Shown here piece by piece: positions 11,142 to 24,396 of a stretch of 64,000 bases of DNA. Source of the stretch: Haliotis asinina (lineage: Eukaryota; Mollusca; Gastropoda; Lepetellida; Haliotidae); NCBI RefSeq assembly GCF_037392515.1, contig NC_090290.1:54820753-54884752 (forward strand), read 5' to 3'. The notes beneath the pieces were generated by a model. The model was given only the letters and a program-made list of their open reading frames with translations, made no database searches and was not told the origin of the DNA. Position 1 is the first letter of the stretch; each line of letters opens with the position of its first letter. The position numbers and the translations under genes were made by a program.

Positions 11142-14100
11142 TTATTTCTGCAAGACTTTGATTCGGCTTTCTAGACTTTCACAGTTCTTCTTAATGGCTT
11201 CCGTGTTCTGCTTGAATGTTCCTTGGAGCTGAAACACAACACATTATTTATAATAAAAACAAATTCACTGGAACCAAACTTGTTGTGTCGTGGATTTTGT
11301 CATGATACGTTCGAAAAATTATACTACATATTGTTAGAGATGTTTGCCGTAAATGCCTTGGGATGCACAAATTCACTTTTGAATAAACCAAGACAACATT
11401 TTCAAGGACATCCAGCATATCTGGCAAACAACTGTTCTGTTTTGCAAAACCATGATAACGCATTTGCTTCAAAATGAACATCAGACTATGTTATCAAGAG
11501 GGCCACAGTAAGCCGACAGAACATCTGCTGACTCAGCAATATGCCAGACATAAATCAAGCAAGACATTTCAAAGGACAAGATTGGATTAAAGTTTCAGAT
11601 ACACTGTTTGATAACATTGCACTCAGCAATATCCTGACTATACACGACAATCCAATGATTAATAAATAATATTGCAATACAATGACAGAATGTCACTTGG
11701 CCTCCTATACAATCAGTGTAGGATCAACCTAACCAGAATCTTTACAAGGATCAAGTCCTGTACCTGTGCCAGCATGTCTGTGTGTGCCTTCAGACTGCCG
11801 CTGATCTCCTGCTGTGATGTGTCGAGGTGAGTCAAGGCCTGGCTGAACTGAAGAGCTGTGGGTACAGAAAAATAACACCATCACAATCTACATTTGCTAG
11901 ATGAGTTTAGTTTTCCATCACCTTAAGCAATATTCCATATCATGGCCGGGAGAACCAGAAATGGGCTTCACACATTGTACCCATGTGGGGAATTTAAATC
12001 ATGTCTTCCGCGTGACAAGCGAACACCTTCACCGCTAGGCTATCCCACAGCTATCACACAGCTCAAACAACAGCACACTCAGCAACATTCAAGATACTTG
12101 ACACGTCTGTGACAGATATTAAGGGTACTAAGGAAGGTTAACAATGTATTGTTGAGCAACTGCTTTATTACACTGGGAGTAACATTACAGTAGGGTTTAA
12201 ACACCGTTATCAAGCAAGTGGTGAGTCAGTGAGTTTAGTTTAATGCCGAACTCAGCAATATTCCAGCTATATGGTGGCGTTCTGCAAATAATCGAGTCTG
12301 GACCAGACAATCCAGTGACCAACAACATGAGCATCAATCTGCACAATTGGGAACTGATGACATGTGTCAACCAAGTCAGCAAGCCTTACCACCCGATCCC
12401 GTTAGTCACCTCTTACGACAAGCATAGTCGCCTTTCATGGAAAGCATGGGTTGCTGAAGGCCTATTCTACCCCGGGACCTTCACAGGTCTATCAAACAAG
12501 TGAGTGAGTGAGTTGGCTTTTCTGCAGCGGCTAGCAACATTCCAGCATAATCACAGCAGGGAACACCAGAAATGGCTTCACACATTGTACACATAATAAA
12601 CGAACTCTTTAACAACTTGGTGATGCCAATGCCCCAATCAAGAAAGTGATAGCTTACACTGTAGTGTTGCTCTCTCAGTAACATAGAAGTTTTTCATCCA
12701 TATATTGTTGTTCTTTTTTATATGACATTAGATGGTAAATCATAAAGTGGCAATGACGATTCATACACATGTACTAACATGTTTTTCAGCCATGACAACG
12801 ATACACAGAAATTCTGAAGCAGAGTATTCTCCTTATCAGAAACAAACCTTGTTCGTGGAGATCTTTCAGGGCCACCATCCTGTCAACAACTTGAGGAAGA
12901 GAATCAGCAACACTTTCCCACTTCTTGACGAGCTCGTATAACTCAGACACCTTGAAACATTGAACTGAGATGCAAGGAAGGCGAACCATGGTAACCTTCA
13001 GTTACAGCCTCCACTGATACAGCAAGAACACATACAGCTCATTATACACATCACACACACTTTAACAACGGTCAGCAAATTCTTTTGTGTAATTCTACAT
13101 CTACACTGAGGGAAAACAAGGGATCACATGATAGGACAAGTGTTCTTTTGTATTTTTCCAAGGTTTCTTCACAATCTGTGTATCTCATACCTTGTGAAGA
13201 AACCTGGAAACAAATACTGATCATTGTGCTTTAATGTGATCCTTATTTTCTTCCCTCAGTTTATTTATAACTGCACCAATACTATTTTCATAGTCACTTT
13301 ATTGAGCAATAATGTTTTCTTAATCATACCACCATTCTCTATCAGTCATTGTCTATAAGATTGATTGATTTAGTTCTACGCCACACTCAGCCATATTCCA
13401 GCTATATGTAGGCCTGTAAATAATCGAGTCAGGACCAGACAATCAAATGATCAACAGCATGAGCAACAATCTGCGCAAATGGTCAACCAAGTCAGCAAAC
13501 CTGACCATCCGATCTTTTACAAGCATAGTCGCCTTTTTGGCAAGCATGGATTGCTATTCAACCCCAGATCTTCATGGGTCCATTTATTCCTGAAATTAAC
13601 TAAGCAGATAGATTTATGCAAACTGCATCTGGACTTCATCAATACAAGCTAATAAGTTAAATGTGGCTTTATGTACTGTGATGCCAGATACTGCTATACT
13701 GAAGGAAGTGTTGACAGAACAACCTAACTGACAAAGGGAGATGTACATGTAATTCACCTACGTATGAACTTTGTCACCTAAGGACAAGCCAAGTACTAGG
13801 CTGTCTACAACTGACATTGGAGATGTGAAAAAATGATTTCCTCAGGGGGAGTTAATATCTTACTACAATCTGCACAATACTTAATCATCTCTGTATATGC
13901 ACAAATATCTATTCACACAATGTGACTACGCTGATGAAACATAAGTATGGTGTTGATCACAATCAGTGAATCATAATCAACACCATCTCTGAATTCGAGT
14001 GGTGCAATGGCTTAGACCCCTGTGCCACCTACACCCCTGTGGTCATCATGATCCATCTTACCTTTTTCTGTTTTTCCACGTCTTCTTGTGAGGCCTTCTT

Positions 14101-17100
14101 CTCTGCTATCTGGGTGAGTTTCTGCAGCACACTCTGAAGCCGAATGTCCACCTGTTCCAGGTTGCTCTGCTCCAGTAGGGACAATTTGGAGTTGAGGACA
14201 CTAACCGCACCCTGCCGATCGAGCAAACACTTACAACATGGCTGCTTGTAGCAACATAGCTCTTAATCAACAGGAAATACAGCAATCATTACAGTTAGAT
14301 ATATGTGGTCATCGTTCAAACCTTACTACTGGGAGGGGGAGAATTTAGTGCATATTATTCAGATGCTAATTGATAATATCCGTCATCTGTCTCCTTTGTC
14401 CAGTGCAGTAGTTTGGTAATCTACTGGTTACAGCTCTTGCTCATCACTCAGAACACCCAGGTTCAACTCAATACATGGACACAATGTGTAAAACACATTT
14501 CCCCAAAAGCAGCATGAAACTAAACTCACTGCCTTGCTACATTGTTCTGAATACAATAGAAGCATGTGAGTATGGGAGTGTTTTCGACACTTTCAGCAAA
14601 TATTACTGCCTCATTCCCACCATACTATGGTTGAGGATGTTAAATAGGCAACATAGGAAAGTGAACCTAGGTCTTATTGTGACAACATCCACTGTGCTAC
14701 CCAATGCCCCAGCATGTCCCTTGGTTCTCCTGAACACTTGGAGATATGACAAAGGCATAAAACATCAACTTACCACAACACTCTTGTTATCAGTGTCACT
14801 TGTCAGCAGTGTCTGTAACATAAACAGCACAGTTAGTGCATGAGTTTGGTTTTATGACACGGGTAAGGCACTGTCTCTCACAAAAGAACCACATTTGATG
14901 TACATGAACCCTAAAAATTGTTCAAGTGATATGCTCCATTGCATCACCATTGAATGCTTACCATTTTATCTACATTTTGTCCTAAGACTGCTTCCAGGCG
15001 CTCCAGCCTCTCTTCTAGACTTGCAACCTGTAACCCAGACAAATCATTCATTGAGCAAAACACAGATGTGTCTCATGTGGAACACTGGTAGTCATCATGG
15101 TAATCAGAACGTCCAGCTGATGGGACCTCCATTGGAGGGCCTGAGATCTTCATGTAGAGAGGCAGTGATGGAGGTCGGGATTTCTGCACTTAAGGTTATG
15201 ATTTCGTAAGAATAGCAAACATTAACAAACCCCATGACTACCACAAAGCTCCTGAAATCAATCATCAATGAGGTTTGTTTTTATTGTTTAACTCTGCAGT
15301 CAGCAATATTCCTACTATGTGGCAGCTTTCTATAAGTAAATCACTCTGGACTAGAAAATCCAGTAATCAACATGAATATCAATCTACGTGATTGCTTTTG
15401 AGTGCCAGTTGTATTGATACCAGAAAAATGTAACTAAATAAAGCATTTTCTTTTTCACATGTTGGACTTGCCTCCAGTCAGTATAGATATCACATGCATT
15501 TTTTAAATTGGGGGGAGAAAGTAAGGTGAGTTGAGTTGAGGATTGGATGTGCGAGTCATGAAATATAATACATGAAGTAGCATTAACCATGATAACTTAC
15601 ACGAGCATTCTTACTGAACTGGGCTTGCTCAGGTCTGTAATAAAGTTCATAGGTCACATGATCTGGTCCTCCTTGTTGATTGGCTGGCACATTCTTAGCT
15701 GCCTGAACAGGCTTGTACGCATCAATCTGACTCATCAAACGCCTACAATGGAACAGTGAGATAATGTCAACAGTTTCACTGTCTAGAAAACTCATTAAAA
15801 GCAAGCAATTATAATAAATACCGGTACTACCAAAAAAGGTTAGTTTTAGTTTAGTTAGTTTTAGGCTGGTTTCAGCAATATTCCAGCAACATCATGGCTT
15901 GGTATAGCTGAAAAGGACTTTAAAAACTGTACCCATGTGGGTACATGGACGGGTGAAGACTTACACCACTAGGCTACCCCACCACCCCAAACAGATATGA
16001 CACTAAACAGTCAATTTTGGTGAAATACAGTTTAAAGTCTAGCTTTATTGTCCAAACATGACAAAACTATTTAATACAATTCAGACTGCTTGTAAATATG
16101 GACAAGTTACATGATAACATATACAGTTACTATGGTTACTATATAGATACATTCAAGAAACAGACTCAGCAAGACATTCTGTTCATGAATTGCCTCTTTC
16201 CACCCAGCAGTTAATGGGTACCTAGTGGGACATATGACTCTTAATCATCTAGCACATCACAGGTAATTTGGGTTATCTGGGGTAATTGTGCATTAGCACT
16301 TTGAGCATGCACTAGTGCACGGAAACAGGTGTTTTAAAAATTATTGTTTTCACATAGACCTACTTCCTCAGTGCCCCCTGAGGGTCCGAAAGATCCACAG
16401 ATGCCTCAGGTCCAAGCAGCTTCTCCAGGTGGAGGTCGACCAGCTGATGTTGCAAGTACTCCAACTGTTTCCCCATCTGCACAGGAGACAACTTCTCTGT
16501 GGACTTCTCATCCTTCACTGTATCCTGAACAATACAGAGACAGTAACAACATCACAACACTAGCCTTCATTTACTTCAGTGTTTGTATCTTGTAATTTAA
16601 CAGGTTGAGCATCCTGTAGGGATACATAACAGTTCAAAAGGACCATCATGAAAGATGTTACTGATGTTGAGAAACATATCTTGATCTTGTGAAACATGCA
16701 TCCACTTCAACAAGTGATCAAAAATGTTAAACAAGTTTAAACAACAATCCACAATAAATCTTGATCTTTGGAGACATGCATCCACTTCAAAAAGTGATTG
16801 AAAAAGTTTTTACAACAATCCACAATAGATCTTGATCTTGTGAGATATGCAACAACTTCAACCAGTGACTGAGAATGTTAAACATCTTTTAACAACAATG
16901 CACAATAGATCCTGATCTTGATACATGCAGTCACTTCAACATGTTTTTGAGAATGTTAAACAAGTTCAAACAACAAACCACAATAGATCTTGATCTTGTG
17001 AGACCTCAACAAGTGACTATGACTGATAATGAGTTTAAACAATGACCCACAACAGACCTTGATCTGATTGACCTCCTCTGCCAGCTCTCTTATCTCATGC

Positions 17101-20100
17101 TGTAGACGTTGATACTTCTGCTGAGGTGTTTCTTTGGCTGTTGAGCCCTGTTCCAGCTGAAAGCACATTTCACTCTTGGGACATTTTCAATCTATTTTGA
17201 TGTTTACTATCCTATATTCATCATGGAAAAGCTGAAGGATTTGTGACACATTCCACAGTTTATAGTTTATGGTGCAAGTTATCCACACAGCATCCTCCAT
17301 CAACTTGAATTTGAAATGCGTGAATGTAGAAACACAAGTGAGTGAGTGAGTGAGTGAGTGAGTGAGTGAGTGAGTGAGTGAGTGAGTGAGTGAGTGAGTG
17401 AGTGAGTGAGTGAGTGAGTGAGTGAGTGAGTGAGTGAGTGAGTGAGTGAGTGTTGTCACATTCAGCAATATTCCAACTATACGGTGGTGGTCTGTAAATA
17501 ATTGAGTCTGGACCAGACAATCCACTGATCAACAGCATAAGCATTGACCTACACAACTGGGAACCCATGGCATGTGCCAACAGGGTCAGCAAGTCTGAAA
17601 ATCTGATCCTGTTAGTCACCTCTTAGGACAAGCATAGGTTACTGAAGGCCAATATTCTAGGGATCTTCACAGGTATGCAGAAACGTGAGGAAGTATAGGA
17701 GCTTAATGTATCTCCCAACAGTACTTCAGTTACATCATCTCATATCACTATGATATGGGAGGAAAGCCCCAAAAGACTGATGTTTGCTAATTGGGTGAGA
17801 AACAGAAATACAGGTTTTCTGCTCACAAACCTGGACACACAGAGCAAACTTGCATTCTAAAGTGTTTCTGGTATGTCCAAGGGACATAACTCAGCACAAC
17901 AAGAGAAACATTCAAAAGTGTAAAAAGAATGATAATTACAAAAGCTATCAAACCTGATCAAAACCTACTTATATTAAACAAGTCAATTAGTTCCTATGGC
18001 CTTAGCAATAAACTATTCATCTCAAAGCAATTACTTCTGATAATAATCATATAAAGCCACATAATTGTGAATGACTGATCCTACAGTCAACTTACTATTT
18101 CATATTCAGCCTGATGAACATCATAGCCAGTGCGCCTTGACTTACTGATCCTGTCAGAGAAATCTGAAACAGACAGGCCAGATAAGTTCAAACAATTCAT
18201 TCACACTCAGAGCCCTCATTACTGCCTGCAGTTATATTACTGATGGTTAGTCCAGAACTGTTTTCAGATTCCTTTCAATAAATAGATGTCTCTCTGGAGT
18301 ATGTATGTCTGGCGAATGAAATAATTAGTATCACATAATTCACTGATACAATTAAACAGCACCCCTCTTCAGTAACTTTACATGAATCAAAAGCTAGTCT
18401 TCATTTTTAGCAATCCAGAAAGTACTGTAGAGGTTGGCACATGTTCAAACATGTTGGATGAGGGAGTCCCATATGAATGTTATCCCTAGGTAGGTCCTGT
18501 CCAAGTATGGTTACTATGGTTACAGGCTGACCTATTTCTAAAACAAGCCATATTGCTGGTAATGTATTAGAAAAGCTTGAGAAACTGACGACCTACACAT
18601 ATTTGACATGTTGTGAAATCTATGGCTGATTACCTATCCCAAAAGAACTGGCCTCCTTCCCCTTGAAAATACTGTGAGCAGCCTTGGTGTCTATCGGCAA
18701 CTTCTCCACACAATCAGGGCTTACGTCTGTCTGGAAAAGGAAAGGGCAATGCAGTTCTTTTTCAGAAGTCCTCTTTGGAGTACATATCACCACTATAATG
18801 TCCATTTTAAAACATACAACAGTTGCAACTATATCTTGACAAAAATATTTACAAAACAAAAATCATGTCTTTGTGATGTGAGATCACCCCTACAGGATTA
18901 CAATAATTTATAAATGATAAATTCAACCTATAAGTTGAATAACACACAAAATCAAGCCTTTGGTAACGTGGAAAGTTAAACATGATCAAATAGAGTTTTT
19001 CTGGAAATGATAGAATTTAAGCTTTTAATTCTTGTCACTCAAAAGTGAAAGCAGAGGCTCTCAGGTTGACATTGTTATTAACTACCAACATGGCTTTGAT
19101 GGATCTGAAACAGCGGACAGTAGTTGCTGTTGCCCAGGAATCCATTCCTTCAATGACAGAACTATAAACAAGTAGTAGGCAAAAGTTTGTGACTTAGAAA
19201 TGAACAACACACGTCTTTCTACATAAACGACAGTATGAAAAGAGTGGTACGGGTTTGACAGCTAGAGCTACGTGCTCTTGGCAGACCAGGGCTTTAAGGA
19301 TCCCTGTAGGGTATCTCACAAGACAAACATGTAATGTTTGTTTTGTAAACAGTTTTATTAAAATAAAGTTACAACTGTTGTATGTTTTAAAAGGGGCCTT
19401 TTAATGCATATATGTACCACAAGGAGAACTTTCTTCAAAGAATCAAGAACCTCTACAAGTTTGTACGAATTGCACTATCAGTGGATCATGCTGAAAAAAT
19501 CGGAGATCACTCTAATTATATAGAAGAATACACTGGAAGGAACGTAAAATCTGCATTTGAGGTCCACCTAAGCGTTAAGCTTGTAACACTGAAGTGGCTA
19601 CTTTACATGCACCATGTCCAGTGTATTGCTCATTTAAATCAGTATACAGGTAAACTTACAGCGTCTTGATGAATAGCCTGGTCATCTTCAGGCAGCTCAT
19701 TTGTCTCAAACACATCAGGTGAGTTGACGTCCTACAACATGAAACAAATCACACATTTTGATTTTTCACATCAAGACTTCCAACATTAGAACAACATCAG
19801 TAACAGTGATATTTACATGAATCCATGTTTCTTTTATCCAGTCTTTTATTGGAACCATTCAATTTCAACTCTGATATTTCGGAAGACAAAATTTTAGGTA
19901 ATCCACTCTGGCCGTATGACTACTGAAGGATTGAAGAGGCCCAGATGATCAGTCGTGAGTGTAATGAAAGTGTGTGTTTTTGTATCTTGGGGTATGGGGA
20001 AAGATGTTGTGATTGAGAGGTGTTAGTTTCATTATGCACATTGCTTGTCAAGCAATGGTTCAGGTTGATGTTAAGTTAAATAATACCAAGAGTTAATCCA

Positions 20101-22673
20101 GTTACAGGGGAGTGAGTACGGCATAGAAAACTGTCAGACAAGGAGTTAGAGGTACCAATAAGTGGTTTGTAACAACAGGGGGCTAGGGGCACGGGGCTAG
20201 AGGGGTGGAGTTGATCAAACACACTTTGCCAGCTTGAAGACATTCTGCAAGTCCTTGGGTATAGTATATTATGGTATAGTGCAGTATATTTCACTTAAAG
20301 GGGCACTGATGCGGAGCGAATAATGTTTCTCGCCAACGGTCTAATTACGAAACCAAACCGCAATTTGGTCAGCGCCCGCTCCTTCGACCGTGACGGACAA
20401 AGGAACTGGGCTCCTGTCCATATTAGCAGATTTTTTTCACCTAAACAGTCAGGAGGCCAGATGCCCATTATATGCCATTTGTTTAAAAATATCCATGGTA
20501 TTCCTTGTCCGATCGTAACCAAATATCCCAGCAGTGTAGTACTTTTAGGATGCTTGGATGGTATAGTTACTGATCCAATTTTATCCTATTTCTGCGTTTT
20601 TAACCTCGATATTTAATCATGTTACATCAAAATATGATGTCTACGGGCACGTAGCAAGCCTTTTGTTTCAGTACGGAAGATTGCAAAGCTTTATATTTCG
20701 GTAGTTTTGAGTGTTGGTTGAGCTGTGATAGCAAATATCATACGTAAATTTTGGTAGCTATGGTAGCTACAATGGTTTCTTATTTATGATAATAAAAACA
20801 CACAGTTGATTTATTTGAATTCGTAAACAAAAAACGATGGCTTTGCCTTTGGTAGAGAAATCTGAAAATTTTCTTACGTAAAAAAACCCTTATTTCACCT
20901 ATTTATCAAAGTACACAGCAAATGCCAGTGTGTATTCCTTATGTAACACACTGATTGATTAATTACTTTTATCTTCTAGCGGATTTGTCAAAAGACAGAG
21001 TGTGTAGATGACTACACCCTGTCGTAAAGTGTGAGTGCAAAAACAACATCCTCCCTTCAAAGAATTAACCACCCTTGCGTTGATTGATTGATTGCTCATT
21101 ATTGGTTAACTAAATTACTTAGAATAGTGGACATCATACAATTAGTTGCCAGGTGTGCTATCTTGGGAGACCAATGAGAGGTTTATCTTGTTTTCACCAT
21201 CGAAAGACGTGATACGATGTGTTACTTTTTCGCAAATGAGACAGTTGTAAGACACGCGACACAGAGCAGGATGATTTACCAGCTGCAGATGAATGGAATA
21301 CGATTTCTTTTACGTGAATATTGATGGATACACCCCTGAATAAGGTAGTAGCCTGACATTGTTGCTATAAAATTAGTCTTTTTTACATTCATTATTTGCA
21401 TTTTGTTTTAATTTATTTATTGTAGCATTCAGCAGAAAATGTATGACAGAAAACACACACTAGATCGCGTATGTGTGTGAAATAGGATCCACATTGGCAA
21501 TCTATACAATGTATAAATGTTGCTGTTATGTTAGATATTTACTATGAGTATAAGCAGATCGTGTGTTCTTTTGTTAATTTTCAGAATCATACAAATATGA
21601 CAATAAACTAATTAGGGTTATGAGACAAAATATAGAGACGTACATTGGCTTCGTTATTTTTCCGTCCTAATAGTTTTTTACCATTTCTACCACTGGCAGA
21701 TGATTAACCTTCAAAGTGTTTCATTTGTTTTCATAATACATTTGTAATGAAGTAAAAAATGACTTCACCTCAGTTGATCTGTCTATAATTAAACTATCAG
21801 TTGCGCCTACGGACTGCGCAGCAGAGGTCACGAACCAGTCACGAATTCTGGGATATCATCCGGGTACTCGCGGGAGAAAAACAATAACAAAAGTTTACAC
21901 CAGTCCACGGAAATTGCTCCGCATTAGTGCCCCTTTAAGTAAGTTTAGCTAAGAGTCAACAAACAACATCAAAACCTACGACAAAAGATATTCATACTAT
22001 AGTTGTACTCTAGCAGACTGAAACATTTAGGACATATACAATTATGTTGTTGGTTTTGTTGTTGTTGTTGTTGTTGTTGTTTAATGCTGCATGGCTGTGG
22101 GAAACGTGCGAATATGTGATCACTGTGAGTGTGAAATTATGCTGAACTATTTTGCAAAAACAAGAAAGGGTGAGAAAGGTAACCCCAACTCGAAAGTATA
22201 CATGATTAATTTTTAAATGGAGCCAAAGACAAGACGGTTAATCTGATCTAAAGAGATAGCCTGGTATCCAAATGGCTGTAATTTAGTGTAAAAATGGATT
22301 AATGGAGTTGTGGTGAACCTTCATAATGAACCCAAAGGATCGAAAAAGTATGAGAGATCAGTGAAGTGAGAGCAACAACCCATCTACATAAGTTGATGTG
22401 CAGCGCTTTTGTCAGAAAACAAAATGTAACTGCCACTAAAAGTAAAACTGTAAGTGAAATGAGTCATTTCACTAAATGAGAAGTGTCTGCAGATGACAGG
22501 TGGTGAGATCGGTTGTAAGTTGGATCTGGTTTAGCATGGCACCTCACTGTTTCACTTGTTGGAAAGTAATGTGATCGCATGTGCAAAATGCGCCCAATAC
22601 ATTATTCTTAAAGATCATTTTCAATATTATGACTTACAATCCCAGGAAGATTAGCATATTTTGGGTCAGCCAT
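11142..22673 (-). CDS. DCTN2: Dynactin subunit 2 (dynamitin / p50)
   Basis: This is the p50 shoulder/arm subunit of dynactin, the dynein adaptor complex in the cytosol. Thirteen coding exons with GT-AG borders join in frame to 403 aa (human 401): 22673-22638, 19731-19660, 18730-18634, 18163-18096, 17156-17058, 16524-16364, 15742-15601, 15027-14962, 14812-14774, 14211-14062, 12950-12848, 11855-11764 and 11228-11142 (TAA). The N-terminus MADPKYANLPGI and ELPEDDQA are near-identical to vertebrate dynamitin. Other family blocks are DFSDRI, KETPQQKYQRL, HLEKLLGPEA, TYELYYRPEQAQFSKNA, EQVDIRLQSVLQKL, LPQVVDRMVALKDLHEQ and ALTHLDTSQQEI. Much of the chain after residue 92 is heptad-like coiled coil, as expected. 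The gene is head to head with STK16. Intron 1 carries a 1.6-kb TTAA-flanked element, and intron 5 begins with repeats of its own donor region. Confidence 0.97.
11900..12052 (-). repeat. SINE family B copy
   Basis: Diverged copy with CCTTAAGCAATATTCCATAT, ATGGGCTTCACACATTGTAC, CCATGTGGGGAAT and GTGACAAGCGAACACC, ending at a GCTATCCCAC tRNA-like start. It lies in DCTN2 intron 11. Confidence 0.75.
12221..12489 (-). repeat. SINE family A copy, near full length
   Basis: It starts GTGAGTCAGTGAGTTTAGTT and continues through TATTCCAGCTATATGGTGG, GAGTCTGGACCAGACAATCC, AACTGATGACATGTGTCAAC and GACAAGCATAGTCGCC to CTACCCCGGGACCTTCACAG. It lies in DCTN2 intron 11. Confidence 0.85.
12500..12595 (-). repeat. 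SINE family B fragment
   Basis: A (GTGA)n tail is followed by GTTGGCTTTTCTGCAGCGG, AACATTCCAGC, ACACCAGAAATGGCTTCACA. The tRNA-like head is missing. It directly follows the family A copy, sharing the tail type. Confidence 0.65.
13361..13575 (-). repeat. SINE family A copy, degenerate
   Basis: TACGCCACACTCAGCCATAT, TCCAGCTATATGTAGG, AATCGAGTCAGGACCAGACA and ATGAGCAACAATCTGCGC identify the family. The copy has several internal deletions. Confidence 0.75.
15271..15395 (-). repeat. SINE family A fragment
   Basis: TCTGCAGTCAGCAATATTCC, ATGTGGCAGC, AATCACTCTGGACTAGA and ATCAATCTACG match the first half of the family. It lies in DCTN2 intron 7. Confidence 0.6.
15836..15988 (-). repeat. SINE family B copy
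   Basis: TTTCAGCAATATTCCAGCAA, ACTGTACCCATGTGGGTAC and TACACCACTAGGCTACCCCA identify it. It lies in DCTN2 intron 6. Confidence 0.7.
16667..17066. repeat. ~80-bp tandem repeat overlapping a DCTN2 splice donor
   Basis: Five diverged units each contain AGATCTTGATCTTGTGAGA, an ACTTCAACAAGTGA block and TTTAAACAACAATCCACAAT. The last unit, at about 17040-17066, runs into DCTN2 exon 5, so the array is built from the exon 5 end plus the start of intron 5. The real junction reads ATCAAG|GTCTGTTGTGG; the copies read ATCAAGATCTATTGTGG and lack the GT. Confidence 0.75.
17337..17690 (-). repeat. SINE family A with expanded (GAGT)n tail
   Basis: Positions 17337-17451 are an almost pure GAGT microsatellite of about 28 units. 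The body follows: TTCAGCAATATTCCAACTAT, ATTGAGTCTGGACCAGAC, GACCTACACAACTGGGAACC and GATCTTCACAGG. The microsatellite is the element's simple tail, expanded. It lies in DCTN2 intron 4. Confidence 0.85.
20299..21934. mobile_element. TTAA-flanked non-autonomous DNA transposon (piggyBac-like)
   Basis: Inverted ends AGGGGCACTGATGCGGAGC and GCTCCGCATTAGTGCCCCT (one mismatch) are bracketed by TTAA at 20295-20298 and 21935-21938, the target duplication typical of piggyBac elements. The 1636-bp element has no transposase-like frame, only short ones of no recognised family. It lies in DCTN2 intron 1. The family assignment rests on the TTAA duplication alone. Confidence 0.75.
22055..22082. repeat. (GTT)n microsatellite
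   Basis: About eight GTT units, in DCTN2 intron 1. Confidence 0.8.
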
Positions 22674-22940
22674 CTTTATCGCCGGAGACTGGACTCTCGC
22701 GAGACTGTGAACATACAAGGCACAACTTATTGTGGTTCATCGAATAATTTTGTATTGCTTGATATTCATTCAATATATATGAAAGTGTTATGGCATACTA
22801 TGATTTCAGGATATAATAAAATTTTAAAATATGAAAACGTGGGACTTGTAAGACATTATTTTATGTCAAAACGCCTTAGAGGTCTCATATTAGTTAAGGG
22901 GTTGTATGGGGACCAACGTATGCGATGTCACTTCCGGTAG
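22660..22940. promoter_or_regulatory. Probable shared DCTN2/STK16 promoter
   Basis: The perfect palindrome TCTCGCGAGA is at 22695-22704, 22 bp upstream of the DCTN2 ATG. The ATG itself lies in an AAAGATGGCTGAC context resembling YY1 sites found at TATA-less starts. An ETS-type CTTCCGGT lies at 22931-22938. No TATA box is seen. These are known elements of bidirectional housekeeping promoters. The STK16 first exon is not located precisely but is expected nearby on the plus strand. Confidence 0.6.
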
Positions 22941-23534
22941 CAGAAGACAGGTGCTTGTTTTCATTTGGAAAGTAAATGCTTTACTGTCAATGCATGTTCA
23001 CGTAAGTGTCGTCTTAGATTACATACCACTTAAACGGTTTGTTAAATGTTTTAATTTTACGATATCCAATGTTGTTGATATTATTTGTTAGGCCGTATAT
23101 TCTCATGTTCCCGGTGAGGTCTTAACGTTCATGGTAGAAACGCTTATGGAATATGCAGGCTGAACAGGTGATCATGTAACGAAATTCGTCTGCTAAGTTG
23201 CTAATAATTGTATGCATCAATTGTACGTAGGTTATATATTATACAGTAATATAAGAACACTGAAGTCAGTCATCGGTTTATTGATTTTCAATATTCTGGG
23301 TCAAAGTATCTTTTTGTCTTTTTAGCAAAAAATCGATATTTCATTTTCCGTTCATTTTACACTAGGGCAAATATTGACGTATTCAGCATGAAGTGTCTTG
23401 TTTCAAGTTATGATTTTGTAACATATTTCTAGTCCAAGTATGTTAACAGCATCTCTGGATTGGTGTTAACATGTCAGTTTGAGATTATTACCTTGAACAG
23501 AATCTTCTGAAACATATGTTATGTTTTAGATATT

Positions 23535-23770
23535 ATTAGTAATAATAATAGTCCATTTATCATGCACATTTCTCCATGCACAATACATCCTCAAGGTGCC
23601 CAAACGTTATAGTTACTATTGCTCTGTAAAACCCAAGATGCCTGTGAGGCACTAGAAGATTAATAGTCGCATGACCATTCCCACTGGGTAGATCTACCTA
23701 TTAAGTGCTAGTGAATGGGACAATTCATGAATTCACTAGCCTAGGATGAGACCACATGTGTCATTGACAG
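23535..23770. repeat. Dispersed repeat, copy 1
   Basis: AATAATAATAGTCCATTTAT, ACCCAAGATGCCTGTGAGGC, GGTAGATCTACC and GATGAGACCACATGTGTCA recur in related form at 51830-52040. Family unknown; possibly the 3' part of a non-LTR retroelement. Confidence 0.5.
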
Positions 23771-24366
23771 TTTAACAACAAGGATATATACTTAGACCTG
23801 ATATGGATCATTTTGTGAATAGGTATCCATAAAACAATTATGTCTTAAACAAAGTTTTTGCTGAGCCTATTTCTTAGATGTAATATGGTAACTGTAGACA
23901 CTAGACACTAATAGTCACTCTCTGGAGTGAAACTTACAAACACTGTCACCTATTGAAAGACTCCATGGTTAACTTAGCTTCAACTGATTTATGACTTGAA
24001 CTCACAGGACCACACACCCATATTTGGGATAACACTTTCTCAGTAGAGTACTGATTCTAGTACTTTAATTAGGTTGACTCCTATACAGGATGTAATCCCC
24101 AGCAGTTAAAAAATCCTTACGGTCATGGTTTCAAGCTGCAGATAAACTTAGATTTCTCTTCATATCTGCTCAAAACATAGATACTAAATTTCATAGTGAT
24201 AATAAAGTAGAGTTATTTTTTTTGCTATTTATCACTTCTCAGTAACTATTCCATTAAATATTAACATCAAATACCATGTTGATTTATTCTTTTGTAATTA
24301 CATCATCACGATTATGACATAAAAATTGTGGCAAGTGAAACATTTGTCAGGACATGTTATTTTCTG

Positions 24367-24396
24367 AAAGTCACTTGCCACAAGGCAAGTGACTTT
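24367..24396. other. Perfect 13-bp hairpin
   Basis: AAAGTCACTTGCC, loop ACAA, GGCAAGTGACTTT, followed by more T. The right flank (GAATTGAACCCCTAAACC) looks like the antisense of a tRNA-type B box, so the hairpin may belong to a small SINE-like element. It lies in the STK16 leader intron. Confidence 0.5.

Noticed and set aside
17187-17619. Frames rich in THSL repeats
   Set aside because: They translate the (GAGT)n microsatellite and SINE A body.
20323-20616. 97-codon frame within the TTAA-flanked element as a transposase fragment
   Set aside because: No similarity to piggyBac catalytic regions is visible and the length is chance-level.
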